From Myxococcus stipitatus (GTDB lineage Bacteria > Myxococcota > Myxococcia > Myxococcales > Myxococcaceae): a stretch of 64,000 nucleotides of DNA. Shown one piece after another: positions 56,403-64,000 of this stretch. A model generated the notes under the pieces. It was given only the letters and a program-made list of their open reading frames with translations. It ran no database searches and had not been told where the DNA came from. The number at the start of each line of letters is the position of its first letter. The first letter of the stretch is position 1. A program made the translations under genes and the position numbers. Where the stretch lies: assembly GCF_021412625.1 (NCBI RefSeq), contig NZ_JAKCFI010000003.1, forward strand, positions 806,001-870,000, written 5' to 3'.

Positions 56403-57677
56403 TCAGGCGGCGGCGGCGTGGTCCAGTGAGCGCCACGTGCCCAGGGCCCAGTCCTCCTCCTCCGGGTCGTCGAAGCTCACCACGCACAGCGCCCGGTGCC
56501 TGCCCGAACTGCACAGCGCCGTCAGCCGGCAATCCCCCGGCTCCACATGCAGCGAGGCTCGGCCGCTCACCCGCTTGCCCCGGTGCTCCAGCTCCAGCAC
56601 CCGCCGCTCCTCGGTGGTGGGCAGCACGCTGTCGTCCACCGAATCCTCCAGCGGGACGAAGCGCACGCTGCGGCGATGGTCGCGGGCCACCCACGTGCCG
56701 TCGCCCAGGTACACCTCCGCGAGCGAGCCCGGGATGCGAATCTCCCAGCCCGCCGGCAGCGCCACCTGCACGGCCCCGCGTCGGTAGCCCAGCGGCGGCC
56801 CCCGCGTCGCGTGCGTCTCCGCCCGCCGGTGCACCTCCTCCGCCAGGGTGCCGCCCACGCCCAGGTAGCCGAGCACCTCGCGCCACTCGCGCCAGGGATA
56901 GGCGAGGCTCGCGTCCTCGCGCCACGCCTGCTCCAGCGTCCGCGCCACCTCGCGCAGCAGGCTCCGCTCCTCGCTCAGGAGCGGCGGGCGCCAGACCACG
57001 TCCGTCCACAGCAGGCTCAGCGCGCGCCCCAGCCTCGCGTGCGCGCCCACGCCCGGCTTCCACCACGGGAACACGTCCATGCCCCGGCGCGGGTCGTCGT
57101 ACACGCCGCGCAGCCAGCGCTCGTCGCGAGGACCCATGGGCGTCAGGAGCGCGCCGGGGTGCTCGAAGGTGTGGCCGAAGCGCATCGACATGGCGAAGCC
57201 GGACTCGCCCCGGCTGCGCATGCGCAGCACCCGCCCCACCGACTCCTGGAGCCAGGCCAGCATGTGCACCTCCACCGCGCCCGCGTCGCCCGTGTGGAAG
57301 TAGCCCGTGGGGTCGCCCACGCCCATCGCCTCGTTCGCGTCCGCCCAGTCGATGCCGAACTCCACGCCGAGCGCGCGCAACAGGTCGCAGAGGAAGACGT
57401 GATAGCCGGGCCCCACCGCGGACGTCTCCGCGGAGACCACCAGCCGCGTGTCTGGCATTGCCAGCACGGACACCTCGCCCGCCGCGGGATGCAACCGCAG
57501 CTTCAGCGTGGGCGCGCCCCGGGGGCCCGTCTCGACGTAGGCGTCCCGCACCCACTCCTCGGCGCCCTGCCGGAACCAGCGCTCCACCTTGCGCAGCCAG
57601 GAGCGGGCATTGTCGGGCGGCGACAGGAAAGCCTCACTCCCCCCGCGTCGCCCCGCTAGCAGCAACTTCAAACTCAT
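56403..57677 (-). CDS. Large conserved hypothetical protein
   Basis: A 424-aa protein without signal peptide or membrane span. N-terminal part: SLKLLLAGRRGGSEAFLSPPDN; central part has GPGYHVFLCDLLRALGVEFGI and EVHMLAWLQESVGRVL; the last 120 residues are beta-rich (VQVALPAGWEIRIPGSLAEVYLG, SVRFVPLEDSV). I do not recognise a family. ATG at 57677 has GAGG four bases upstream; GTG at 57680 is adjacent. First gene of the unit that contains glgX, so a link to polysaccharide or stress metabolism is possible but unproved. Confidence 0.72.
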   Translation of the reverse strand: MSLKLLLAGRRGGSEAFLSPPDNARSWLRKVERWFRQGAEEWVRDAYVETGPRGAPTLKLRLHPAAGEVSVLAMPDTRLVVSAETSAVGPGYHVFLCDLLRALGVEFGIDWADANEAMGVGDPTGYFHTGDAGAVEVHMLAWLQESVGRVLRMRSRGESGFAMSMRFGHTFEHPGALLTPMGPRDERWLRGVYDDPRRGMDVFPWWKPGVGAHARLGRALSLLWTDVVWRPPLLSEERSLLREVARTLEQAWREDASLAYPWREWREVLGYLGVGGTLAEEVHRRAETHATRGPPLGYRRGAVQVALPAGWEIRIPGSLAEVYLGDGTWVARDHRRSVRFVPLEDSVDDSVLPTTEERRVLELEHRGKRVSGRASLHVEPGDCRLTALCSSGRHRALCVVSFDDPEEEDWALGTWRSLDHAAAA

Positions 57678-57906
57678 CACTCCTCACTCGGGTTCGGACT
57701 CCAAGCCTTGTCAGGAAAGCGCGCTTCACCCTGAAGGTGCCACCGACCCGGTGTGCCTGCCGGCACGTGCTCCACGTGGCGCGGAATTCCTGGCGTCCGA
57801 GTTTCCCCTCGGCCGTCCGCCTGCTCACCGTGCGTCGAATCCGGAACGCGCGTGGAGGCGGGGCGCGCGGCCCGTGAGGGGGAGGCCGCGCGAGGTGAAT
57901 GAGGAT

Positions 57907-58371
57907 TCAGTTCTGGGGGCTGCTGGTGGCCGCCGGCGGGGTGGGGGACTTGCTCGCGTTGGCGGCGACCTTCGCCGCGATGCGGGCCCACGCCTCATGC
58001 TGCTGCAGCGGCTCCAGGGACGGCTCGGAGGCGAGGGCGTTGGTGCCGGCGAAGCCCTCGGTGGCGGCGCGCTCCAGCCAGATGAGGGCCTCGTCGGCGC
58101 TGCCGGCGCGCGCGGCGATGACGCCGGCGAAGAAGAGGGCGTCGGGGTGACGGAAGCCGTCGTTCCAGGCGCGGCGGTAGAGGAACAGCGCGTCCTCGTA
58201 GCGGCCGTCCTCCAGCAGCTTGTCGGCCTCCGCGCCGAGCCGACGGGCCTCGCTCTCGTCGGGCCGCGTGGCGGGCGGAATGGGGCCGGTGGGCGCCTGG
58301 GGGTCGTTGGTGTGCGTGGTGGCGCAGGCCGCGAGGTGGAGGACTGCGAGGACCATGAAGAGACGACGCAT
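57907..58371 (-). CDS. TPR/Sel1-like lipoprotein
   Basis: A 154-aa protein with lipobox LAAC (signal MRRLFMVLAVLHLAAC), a Pro-rich linker, then helical repeats: EARRLGAEADKLLEDGRYEDALFLYRRAW and HPDALFFAGVIAARAGSADEALIWLERAATEGF, the pattern of TPR/Sel1 units. It ends in a Ser/Pro tail. Probably an outer-membrane lipoprotein mediating protein contacts. ATG with AGGAG eight bases upstream. Confidence 0.8.
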   Translation of the reverse strand: MRRLFMVLAVLHLAACATTHTNDPQAPTGPIPPATRPDESEARRLGAEADKLLEDGRYEDALFLYRRAWNDGFRHPDALFFAGVIAARAGSADEALIWLERAATEGFAGTNALASEPSLEPLQQHEAWARIAAKVAANASKSPTPPAATSSPQN

Positions 58372-58494
58372 GTGGAGTGCTCCTGAAGGGGGTCGCGGAA
58401 GGGGACGCTGCCAAGCCCTGGGCGTGCGGGCAAGCGGGCCCAGGCTGTCCGGCGCCGCTGCGGGGCGCAGGTTCAGGAGGAAACGGAGGTCGCC

Positions 58495-58722
58495 ATGCGC
58501 AAGAAGGACAAGCACGACGTGCTGCACATCCCACCCGAGGCCGTTCCCCCCGCGCCGGACCGGGGCGCCGGCTCCGGCCACGAGGACACCCCTCGCCACC
58601 GCTCCCCGCCGACGCTGCAACCCGACCGGGGCCCTGGAGGCACCCCGGGCGCGGATGACACACCCCGCATCATCGAGCCCCAGACGACGCCCGGCCGTTA
58701 CCCGGGCGTCAGCGTGACGTGA
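58495..58722 (+). CDS. Small hydrophilic hypothetical protein
   Basis: A 75-aa polar, Pro/Gly-rich protein (MRKKDKHDVLHIPPEAVPPA onward; ends GRYPGVSVT) with no predicted structure. The case for it being real is a GGAGG exactly five bases before the ATG and a start divergent from the TPR lipoprotein gene; the opposite-strand frame here lacks a ribosome site. No family recognised. Confidence 0.5.
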   Translation: MRKKDKHDVLHIPPEAVPPAPDRGAGSGHEDTPRHRSPPTLQPDRGPGGTPGADDTPRIIEPQTTPGRYPGVSVT

Positions 58723-58807
58723 ACGTCACGGTGGGGTCCTCTGGACACGTGGGCCCCACGTCCGCGCGCGTCGGGGCGTGGGCCTCGCGCTCAGTGGAGC
58801 AGAAAGA

Positions 58808-58841
58808 GCGATGCCCGCGTCGGTGAGGACGCGGGCATCGC
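58808..58841 (-). terminator. Rho-independent terminator
   Basis: A perfect 14-bp stem (58808-58821 with 58828-58841) with a 6-base loop; on the minus strand it is followed by a TCTTTCT tract. It lies 33 bases past the stop of the 173-aa lipoprotein gene. This is the most canonical terminator in the window and could also stop plus-strand transcripts. Confidence 0.85.
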
Positions 58842-58874
58842 GGTTCGGCCTCGGGGTCGGCGAGGCCGGGGACA

Positions 58875-59396
58875 TCAACGCTGCAGCGGGGCGGGCTCGG
58901 ACGTGGTGCCGCGGCTGTCCGGCGCGTATGGGTCCTCGCGGTTGCTCGAGTCGGGCGGGGGCACGTCGCCGTCACCGCTGGTGCCGGGGTCCACGGCGCC
59001 GTCATCGATGGTGCCCGAGCCACCCGTGCCCGGGTCGAGCGTCGGGTCGCTGCCGGGCGCGGGGCTCAGCGTCGGGTCGCTGCCGGGCGCGGGGGTCCGC
59101 GTGGGGTCGTCCACGCCCGTGCCTCCGGTCCCCGGCTCCACGGTGCTGCCGTCGTGCGGCGGCGTCACGGCGGGGTCATCCATGCCCGGGCGGCCCGTGC
59201 CACCCGTGCCGGGGTCGGTGGACGTGCCCGAGGGCGGTGGCGTCGTCTGCGTGTCGCTGCCCGTGGTGTCCGTCGAGGAGGGCGTGGTGGTGTCGCTCTT
59301 CTTCGCGCTCGAGTCGGACTTGCACCCGGTGCCCAACGCCAGGGCGCCGGCGGCCAGCGAAGCCAGGACGAGCTGCGTCTTGAGGAACTTCTTCAT
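58875..59396 (-). CDS. Low-complexity lipoprotein (Pro/Gly/Thr/Asp-rich)
   Basis: A 173-aa protein with a signal peptide ending LGTGC (Cys25), then KSDSSAKKSDTTTPSS and an unstructured body with recurring GTGGTG and PAPGSDPTL units. Nothing suggests an enzyme. GGGAG lies before the ATG and a strong terminator follows. It resembles the 206-aa lipoprotein at 60461-61081 in signal (ALGTxC) and in composition. Confidence 0.78.
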   Translation of the reverse strand: MKKFLKTQLVLASLAAGALALGTGCKSDSSAKKSDTTTPSSTDTTGSDTQTTPPPSGTSTDPGTGGTGRPGMDDPAVTPPHDGSTVEPGTGGTGVDDPTRTPAPGSDPTLSPAPGSDPTLDPGTGGSGTIDDGAVDPGTSGDGDVPPPDSSNREDPYAPDSRGTTSEPAPLQR

Positions 59397-59572
59397 GGTG
59401 GTTCTCCCACTCCAGAAGGTTGGAAGGTTCGTGATGGGTACGGTTGGCTGCTGCTGGTCGGGAACGTGAGCAGCCGATGCGCGGCCTGCAGGGGTCGCTC
59501 CTCTGGCCGGCCGCTTCCCGGGCGACGCGTGGGAACAGGACCCGAGGCCCCTTGTCGCGCGCGGAGTGTCGT

Positions 59573-60286
59573 TCAGACGTCGCCGTTCGGCCCCAGCAGC
59601 CGGCGCTGGTCGTCCCCGCGCGTGCCCTGGGCCCGGCGGCGCAGGGATTCGCGCCAGCCCGGCGTCAGCAGGGGACAGTCGGCCAGGACCGCCGCCGCAT
59701 CCGGCGCGTGCCCGTGCATGGCGTGGTTCGCGAACGCGACGCTGAAGGCGGGGAAGGGACGCTCCAACAGCTCCACCACGTCGCCCTCCTGGACGTGGCC
59801 CTCTTCCAGCACGCGGACGTACCAGCCGGTGCGCCCGGTCTGCTGGAGCAGCAGGGACAGCTCCTTGCTCCGCCAGCGCCGTGCGGGCTTCCAGCACGGC
59901 TGCCTCGGCTGCGAGACCTGCACGCGCGCGCCGCCCACCCGCAGCACGTCGCCGATGCAGACGGTGGACTCGTCGCCCGCGGAGAGCACCCAGTTCTCAC
60001 CGAAGGCGCCCGCGTCGACGTCCTCGCGCGACAGGCGTTCGCGCCAGTAGTCGTAGTGCGAGAGCGGATAGGCGAGGACGGCCTTCTCCGGGCCCCCATG
60101 GACGCGCGTGTCCGCCTGGCCATCTCCCGCCAGGCCTGTCGACGACAGCCACACCGGGCCGCGCACGGGCTCCTTGTGGATGGCGCTCGTCCAGGGACGC
60201 TCCAGCGGGTCGGCCGCGTCGGCGCGGCCCCACTCGCGCGGCAGACCCACGCGCAGCGACACGATGCGGGGCGATTCGGCGTCCAT
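59573..60286 (-). CDS. MOSC domain protein (YiiM-like)
   Basis: A 237-aa protein of the MOSC family. GLAGDGQADTRVHGGPEKAVLAYP is the family signature, followed by GENWVLSAGDESTVCIGDVLRVG and the conserved Cys in QPRQPCWKPARRW; the C-terminal 3-alpha domain follows (ALAPGW-like LLTPGWRESLRRR). YiiM-type MOSC proteins bind molybdenum cofactor and reduce N-hydroxylated compounds. Stands between two low-complexity lipoprotein genes on the same strand. Confidence 0.93.
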   Translation of the reverse strand: MDAESPRIVSLRVGLPREWGRADAADPLERPWTSAIHKEPVRGPVWLSSTGLAGDGQADTRVHGGPEKAVLAYPLSHYDYWRERLSREDVDAGAFGENWVLSAGDESTVCIGDVLRVGGARVQVSQPRQPCWKPARRWRSKELSLLLQQTGRTGWYVRVLEEGHVQEGDVVELLERPFPAFSVAFANHAMHGHAPDAAAVLADCPLLTPGWRESLRRRAQGTRGDDQRRLLGPNGDV

Positions 60287-60415
60287 CGCTGGTGCGACAA
60301 AGCAGGCGCGCTCGCCGCTGTCCAGCGAATCACGGCGGCCCGCCCGTGCCGCGACACCGGGTCCGGGGCACGGGCCACGAGCGGCCCACGGGCACCTTCC
60401 CCCCGCGGGCCCCCA

Positions 60416-60446
60416 CGCGGCGCGCCCGGAGCGGGGGCGCGCCGCG
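60416..60446 (-). terminator. 12-bp GC hairpin after the 206-aa lipoprotein gene
   Basis: A perfect 12-bp stem (60416-60427 with 60435-60446) and 7-base loop, 15 bases beyond the lipoprotein stop on the minus strand. No T-tract. Confidence 0.65.
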
Positions 60447-60460
60447 CGAAGGCCCTCGTC

Positions 60461-61081
60461 TCAGAAGCCCGTGCCGCCGTCGATCACGGAGCCCCCCGTG
60501 GGCGGCAGGAACGTCCCGGACGTGTTGTCGTCGGGGTTGCTGGGCAGGGTGGTGGTGCTGTTCACGCCGGAGCCGCCCACGCCCACGCCCACGCCCGCGT
60601 CGGTGCCTGGCAGGGTGGTGGTCGTGCCCGGCAGGGTGGTGGTCGTGCCCGGCATGGTGGTGGTCGTACCCGGCAGGGTGGTGGTCGTGCCCGGCGTGGT
60701 GGTGGTCGTGCCCGGCGTGGTGGCCATGCCCGGCGCGGTGGTCGTGGTGCCCGGGCCGCCTGGGCCAGGCTGCGTGGTGCCCGGCTGCGTCGTGGTGCCC
60801 GGCTGCGTCGCGCCGGGGTTGGTCGTGTCCTGCTGGGTGGGCGTGGCGGGGACGACGCCCGGCGTCGAGTTGGCCGGCTGCGGGTCCGGCACAGGGGTGG
60901 GCGTGGTGGTCGTGGTGCCCGCGCCGCCCGTGCCGGGCTGCGTGGTGCCGGGCTGCGTCGCCGTGGGGTCGGTCTGCGCGACCATCACCGGCGCCTCCGT
61001 GGAGCTGCAGGCCGTGCCCAGCGCCAGCGCGCCCGAGATGACGCCCGCCCACAGCCACCGTCCCTGGATGTCCTTCCTCAT
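60461..61081 (-). CDS. Low-complexity Thr/Pro-rich lipoprotein
   Basis: A 206-aa protein with signal peptide ending LGTACSST, then an extended Thr/Pro/Gly body. Six 7-residue units of PGTTTTL type (residues about 118-160) are encoded by a 21-bp repeat. Such sequences are disordered and could be glycosylated or act as a spacer. The ATG has an excellent AAAGGAGG eight bases upstream, so expression looks strong. Confidence 0.8.
   Translation of the reverse strand: MRKDIQGRWLWAGVISGALALGTACSSTEAPVMVAQTDPTATQPGTTQPGTGGAGTTTTTPTPVPDPQPANSTPGVVPATPTQQDTTNPGATQPGTTTQPGTTQPGPGGPGTTTTAPGMATTPGTTTTTPGTTTTLPGTTTTMPGTTTTLPGTTTTLPGTDAGVGVGVGGSGVNSTTTLPSNPDDNTSGTFLPPTGGSVIDGGTGF
60603..60728 (-). repeat. 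Six 21-bp tandem repeats
   Basis: Units begin at 60603, 60624, 60645, 60666, 60687 and 60708 and differ by one to a few bases. They encode PGTTTTx repeats of the lipoprotein above; copy number may change by slippage without shifting the frame. Confidence 0.85.
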
Positions 61082-61115
61082 CGTGTTCCTCCTTTCGTGG
61101 GTGTGCAGAAAACAG

Positions 61116-63653
61116 TCAGCGCATGGGCGTGGCGTGCTCGTGGCCCGGAGGCGGCGTCGCCGAGCGCTCCTTGGCGGCCGTGTCCATCTCCGCGCGGCGC
61201 TTGCGGCGCTTGCGCTGCGACAGCACCAGCAGGAGCGCGGGGAAGGCCACCAGCATGACGAGCAGGTTGGTGGCGAAGCCCACGCAGGCGAGCACGCCAA
61301 TGGAGTTGAGCCCCGGGTGCTTCGCGAGGAACAGCGCGCCGAAGCCCAGCGCGCTCGTCAGCAGGCCCCCCGCGATGGCGCGGCCCGTCTCCGAATACAC
61401 CTCGACGAAGTCGCTGCCCGGTGACGACAGCCGCGTCAGCAGGTGCACGCCCGCGTCCACCGTGGTCCCGATGAGCACGGGGATGATGAGGATGTTGAGG
61501 TAGTTGAAGTCGAGCCCCACCAGCGGCATCAGCCCCACCAGCGCCAGCAGCGACACCACGGTGGGCGCCATGCACAAGAGCGCGATGCGCAGGCCCCCCA
61601 GCGTCATCCACATGGCCAGCAGCACCGCCAGCGTCGTGCCCCCGACGATGAGCGGCGCCTCGTGCGTCACCATCTCCAGGATGTCCGCCATCACCATGGA
61701 CTCGCCCGCCGCGGCCACGCGCCCGTCCCCCTCCACCGGCGTGCCTCGAATCTCGCGGGCCAGCGCGCGCACGGCCTGGCCGTCCGACTGGTTCACCGCG
61801 GGGTACACGAGCACGAAGCTGCCGGCCACGCCGTGGCGCCCCATGAACTGCTGGCGAACGCTCTCCGGCAGGTCCTCGCGGGTGAAGGGGCTCGCCCGGG
61901 TCTGCTGGCGCAACAGGTCGAGCTGCGCGCGCAGCTCCGGGGTGAGGCGCGATTCGGGCACCTGGTCCAGCAGCCGTCCGATGTCGTGGAGCACGCGCTG
62001 CTTGCGCGGCTGGTCCCCTGGCACGAGCGACGACAGCGACGCCACGAAGTCGATGGTGGAGTCGCGGCCCCGCTCGCGCTGGCGCTGGGCGAGCGCCGTC
62101 GCCATCGCGTGCTCCTCCTGGGGGCCGTTGGTGAGCACCACCACCGGCGTCTGCGAGTAGCCGATGATGCGGTTGACCTGCGTGTCCAACACGAACGAGG
62201 GCAGGTCCTGGTCCCAGAGGGTGCCGAAGTCGTAGTCGAACTTCACCCGACGCATCTGCGTCAGCAGCCCCACCAGGAGCACGGCCGACACCACGGCGAT
62301 GGCCAGGCGGTGGCGCACGAGCAGCCGGCCCATGGAGGACTCGCGGGGGGAGGCGGCCGCGCGGCGGGGCCGCCACCCCCAGCGCGCCGTGAGCCCCAGC
62401 AGCGCCGGCAGCACCAGCACGTAGGCGGCCACCAGCACCACCATGCCGATGCCCGCGATGACGCCGAACTCGCGGAACGCGCGCAGCTGCGAGGTGCCCA
62501 GCACGAAGAAGGTGAGCGCCGCCACCAGCGCGGACACCAGCGCCGCGCCGCCCGTGTGCGTGAAGGCCTCGCGCGTGGCCTGTTCGGAGGTCTCACCCTC
62601 CGCGCGCAGATGCAGGTAGCGCCCCAGCAGGTGGATGCCGTGCTCCACGCCCAGCCCCCCGAGGATGGCGCCGAGGAAGCCCGTCAGCAGGTTCACCTGT
62701 CCGTACACCCCGGCGACCAGGCCGTACGTCCACGCCAGGCCCGCGCCCACCGGCGCGAGCACCAGCCCCACCGCCAGCGCGCTGCGGAAGTGGAAGAAGA
62801 GGTAGAGCAGCATCAGCGCCGTGGCCACCGCGGACGACACCGCGATGTCGCGGAGAATCTGCTGCTGCTGGTCCAGCTTCTTCTGGAACGTGCCGGTGAT
62901 TTCCGTGTGGAAGCCGGGCCCGTACTTCGACAGGTCCTGCGCGTCGAGCAGCCCCCGCACCTCGTCCACCACGCGGCGCGAGTAGTCCAGGTCCGCCGAC
63001 GTCACCTCCGGCTTCACGAGAATCACCACGCGCCGGGTGTCGGGGGCCAGGTAGTAGTCGTCGCGCGTGGAGGACAGGCGCTGGCCCGCGGCGCCGCCGT
63101 ACTTCGCCTCCAGGTCGGAGAAGTCGAGCGACGGCGCGGGCTCGTCGTCGAGCGGCACGAACAACGGGTTGGCGCGCGCCTTCTCCCACGTCAGTCGCGC
63201 GTCGAGCCGGCGCTGCACCTCCCGCAGGTCGTCCTCGGAGAGGAAGTAGAGCGCCTTGTCCCGGAAGAAGGCGCCGGGGCGCTGCTTCTCCACGAAGCGG
63301 ATGCTCGGCAGCGCGGCGAGCTGGGGCGCGACGTCGTCCGCGAAGCGCCGCAGCGAGTCGGGGCTGCCTCCCTCGCCCACCACGGCGATCCACCCGAGCG
63401 CGCCGAACCGCTCTTCGAGCGCACGCAGGTCCTGCACGCTGGCGAAGGAGCCGGGAAGCAGATCCACGAGGTTGGCGTTGAGACGCAGCGTGCGGGCAAA
63501 GAAACCTCCCAGGGCCGCCAGGAGTACCGCGAGCGCGAGCGCGAGCGCGGGACGCCGGTGGCTGCGTGCAGCCAGGGCCCCCATCGCCCGCTCCATGCGC
63601 GCCATCCAGCGGCGCTCCTGCCGCGGTCCGGCTGTCGTCGGCTCCGAGTCCAT
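61116..63653 (-). CDS. MMPL/RND superfamily exporter
   Basis: An 845-aa inner-membrane transporter with the RND layout: span 1 (ALALALAVLLAALGGFF), a large periplasmic loop, five spans (about 270-420) with GGLGVEHGIHLLGRYLH, span 7, a second periplasmic loop, and spans 8-12 with LIIPVLIGTTVDAGVHLLTR. The two halves are clearly duplicated. Family members of this single-chain type export lipids or hopanoids. It lies 35 bases upstream of the Thr-rich lipoprotein gene and may be co-transcribed with it. Cargo unknown. Confidence 0.9.
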   Translation of the reverse strand: MDSEPTTAGPRQERRWMARMERAMGALAARSHRRPALALALAVLLAALGGFFARTLRLNANLVDLLPGSFASVQDLRALEERFGALGWIAVVGEGGSPDSLRRFADDVAPQLAALPSIRFVEKQRPGAFFRDKALYFLSEDDLREVQRRLDARLTWEKARANPLFVPLDDEPAPSLDFSDLEAKYGGAAGQRLSSTRDDYYLAPDTRRVVILVKPEVTSADLDYSRRVVDEVRGLLDAQDLSKYGPGFHTEITGTFQKKLDQQQQILRDIAVSSAVATALMLLYLFFHFRSALAVGLVLAPVGAGLAWTYGLVAGVYGQVNLLTGFLGAILGGLGVEHGIHLLGRYLHLRAEGETSEQATREAFTHTGGAALVSALVAALTFFVLGTSQLRAFREFGVIAGIGMVVLVAAYVLVLPALLGLTARWGWRPRRAAASPRESSMGRLLVRHRLAIAVVSAVLLVGLLTQMRRVKFDYDFGTLWDQDLPSFVLDTQVNRIIGYSQTPVVVLTNGPQEEHAMATALAQRQRERGRDSTIDFVASLSSLVPGDQPRKQRVLHDIGRLLDQVPESRLTPELRAQLDLLRQQTRASPFTREDLPESVRQQFMGRHGVAGSFVLVYPAVNQSDGQAVRALAREIRGTPVEGDGRVAAAGESMVMADILEMVTHEAPLIVGGTTLAVLLAMWMTLGGLRIALLCMAPTVVSLLALVGLMPLVGLDFNYLNILIIPVLIGTTVDAGVHLLTRLSSPGSDFVEVYSETGRAIAGGLLTSALGFGALFLAKHPGLNSIGVLACVGFATNLLVMLVAFPALLLVLSQRKRRKRRAEMDTAAKERSATPPPGHEHATPMR

Positions 63654-64000
63654 CCGTCGTCACGGCTGGCCGCCCCCCGGGCCTCCGGAACCTTCCGGTG
63701 GTCTGGACAGCGGCGCCGCGTCCCCTCTGTCAGGCGCCCGCGAAGCGCGAGCCCCATGTGGCGGGGAACGTGACCATGCGGCGAGGGTGGTGCAGTCCTG
63801 TCCGCCAGGCCGTCTGCCCACCGAGAGGACGATGGACCCGTCCTTGCGGCCTCTGATACGCGCTCGGCGCCAGGGGAGGGACACCTCCTGGAAGCAGGCG
63901 GGCAGACAGACGGGCGGGAGTGAGGCGAGCCCGTTAGGAGAGCACGGTCATTCGGGTCCTGACATTCCGCCTCCCGGCATAAACGCGTTGACTCCCTGGT
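63654..64000. other. Right-end intergenic region
   Basis: 347 bases with no supported gene. The last 20 bases contain TTGACT (63990-63995), which could be the -35 element of a gene beyond the window, but no -10 is available to test this. Confidence 0.4.

Noticed and set aside
63660-63884. Short minus-strand frame at the right end
   Set aside because: Pro/Arg/Gly-rich, no ribosome site found, no family likeness.

Overview
The window is very GC-rich, densely packed, and looks like a chromosomal segment of a myxobacterium (Myxococcaceae; Myxococcus, Corallococcus or a relative). This rests on a secreted protein ending in a MYXO-CTERM-type sorting tail, a eukaryotic-like Ser/Thr kinase with the HRDLSPAN catalytic-loop variant common in this group, many small lipoproteins, and gene content such as standalone WD40 proteins and tandem DUF4419 proteins. 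No insertion sequence, prophage, CRISPR array or rRNA operon was seen. The species call is inference.

Layout. 1-2.7 kb: end of a thiolase, then an aldehyde dehydrogenase and a zinc alcohol dehydrogenase. 2.8-4.4 kb: a small unknown protein and an alpha/beta-hydrolase lipoprotein. 4.4-12.1 kb (minus strand): a compact seven-gene unit made of a Liv-type periplasmic binding lipoprotein, two ATPases, an acyl-CoA ligase, two permeases and a PF13557-type outer-membrane protein; it looks like a complete uptake-and-activation route for an organic acid. 12.4-16.2 kb: two tandem WD40 double-propeller proteins. 16.2-23.5 kb: rraA, hemL, a Ser/Thr kinase with a regular acidic S/T repeat linker, and a PAS/GAF histidine kinase. 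23.7-28.4 kb: a PEBP-family protein, then the F0 half of ATP synthase (AtpZ/AtpI-like, AtpI-like, atpB, atpE, atpF) followed by ychF rather than the F1 genes.

28.5-37.5 kb: small membrane protein, citrate-synthase-like protein with an N-terminal HTH, methyltransferase, a conserved unknown, the MYXO-CTERM surface protein, an AIM24/TIGR00266 protein, two secreted or membrane unknowns, and a membrane metallophosphoesterase. 37.7-42.5 kb: two tandem DUF4419 proteins, a degenerate receiver-like protein behind a good sigma70-type promoter, and an HExxH protein of DUF4157 type. 42.5-50.3 kb: YiaA/B-like protein, LysR regulator, a LysM-CHAP-like protein with no signal peptide, a free-standing TIGR00300 (ornithine cyclodeaminase-type) enzyme, a short propeller-like protein, a large acyl-CoA dehydrogenase, a slipin, and an unusual tRNA-Gln(CTG)-like locus.

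50.6-64 kb (mostly minus strand): a coiled-coil lipoprotein, a complete subclass B1 metallo-beta-lactamase-like lipoprotein, a four-gene unit (unknown 424-aa protein, glgX, zinc-ribbon protein, methyltransferase), several low-complexity or TPR-like lipoproteins, a MOSC protein and an 845-aa MMPL/RND exporter. Many gene ends carry strong GC-rich hairpins. All identifications come from reading motifs; no database search was run.
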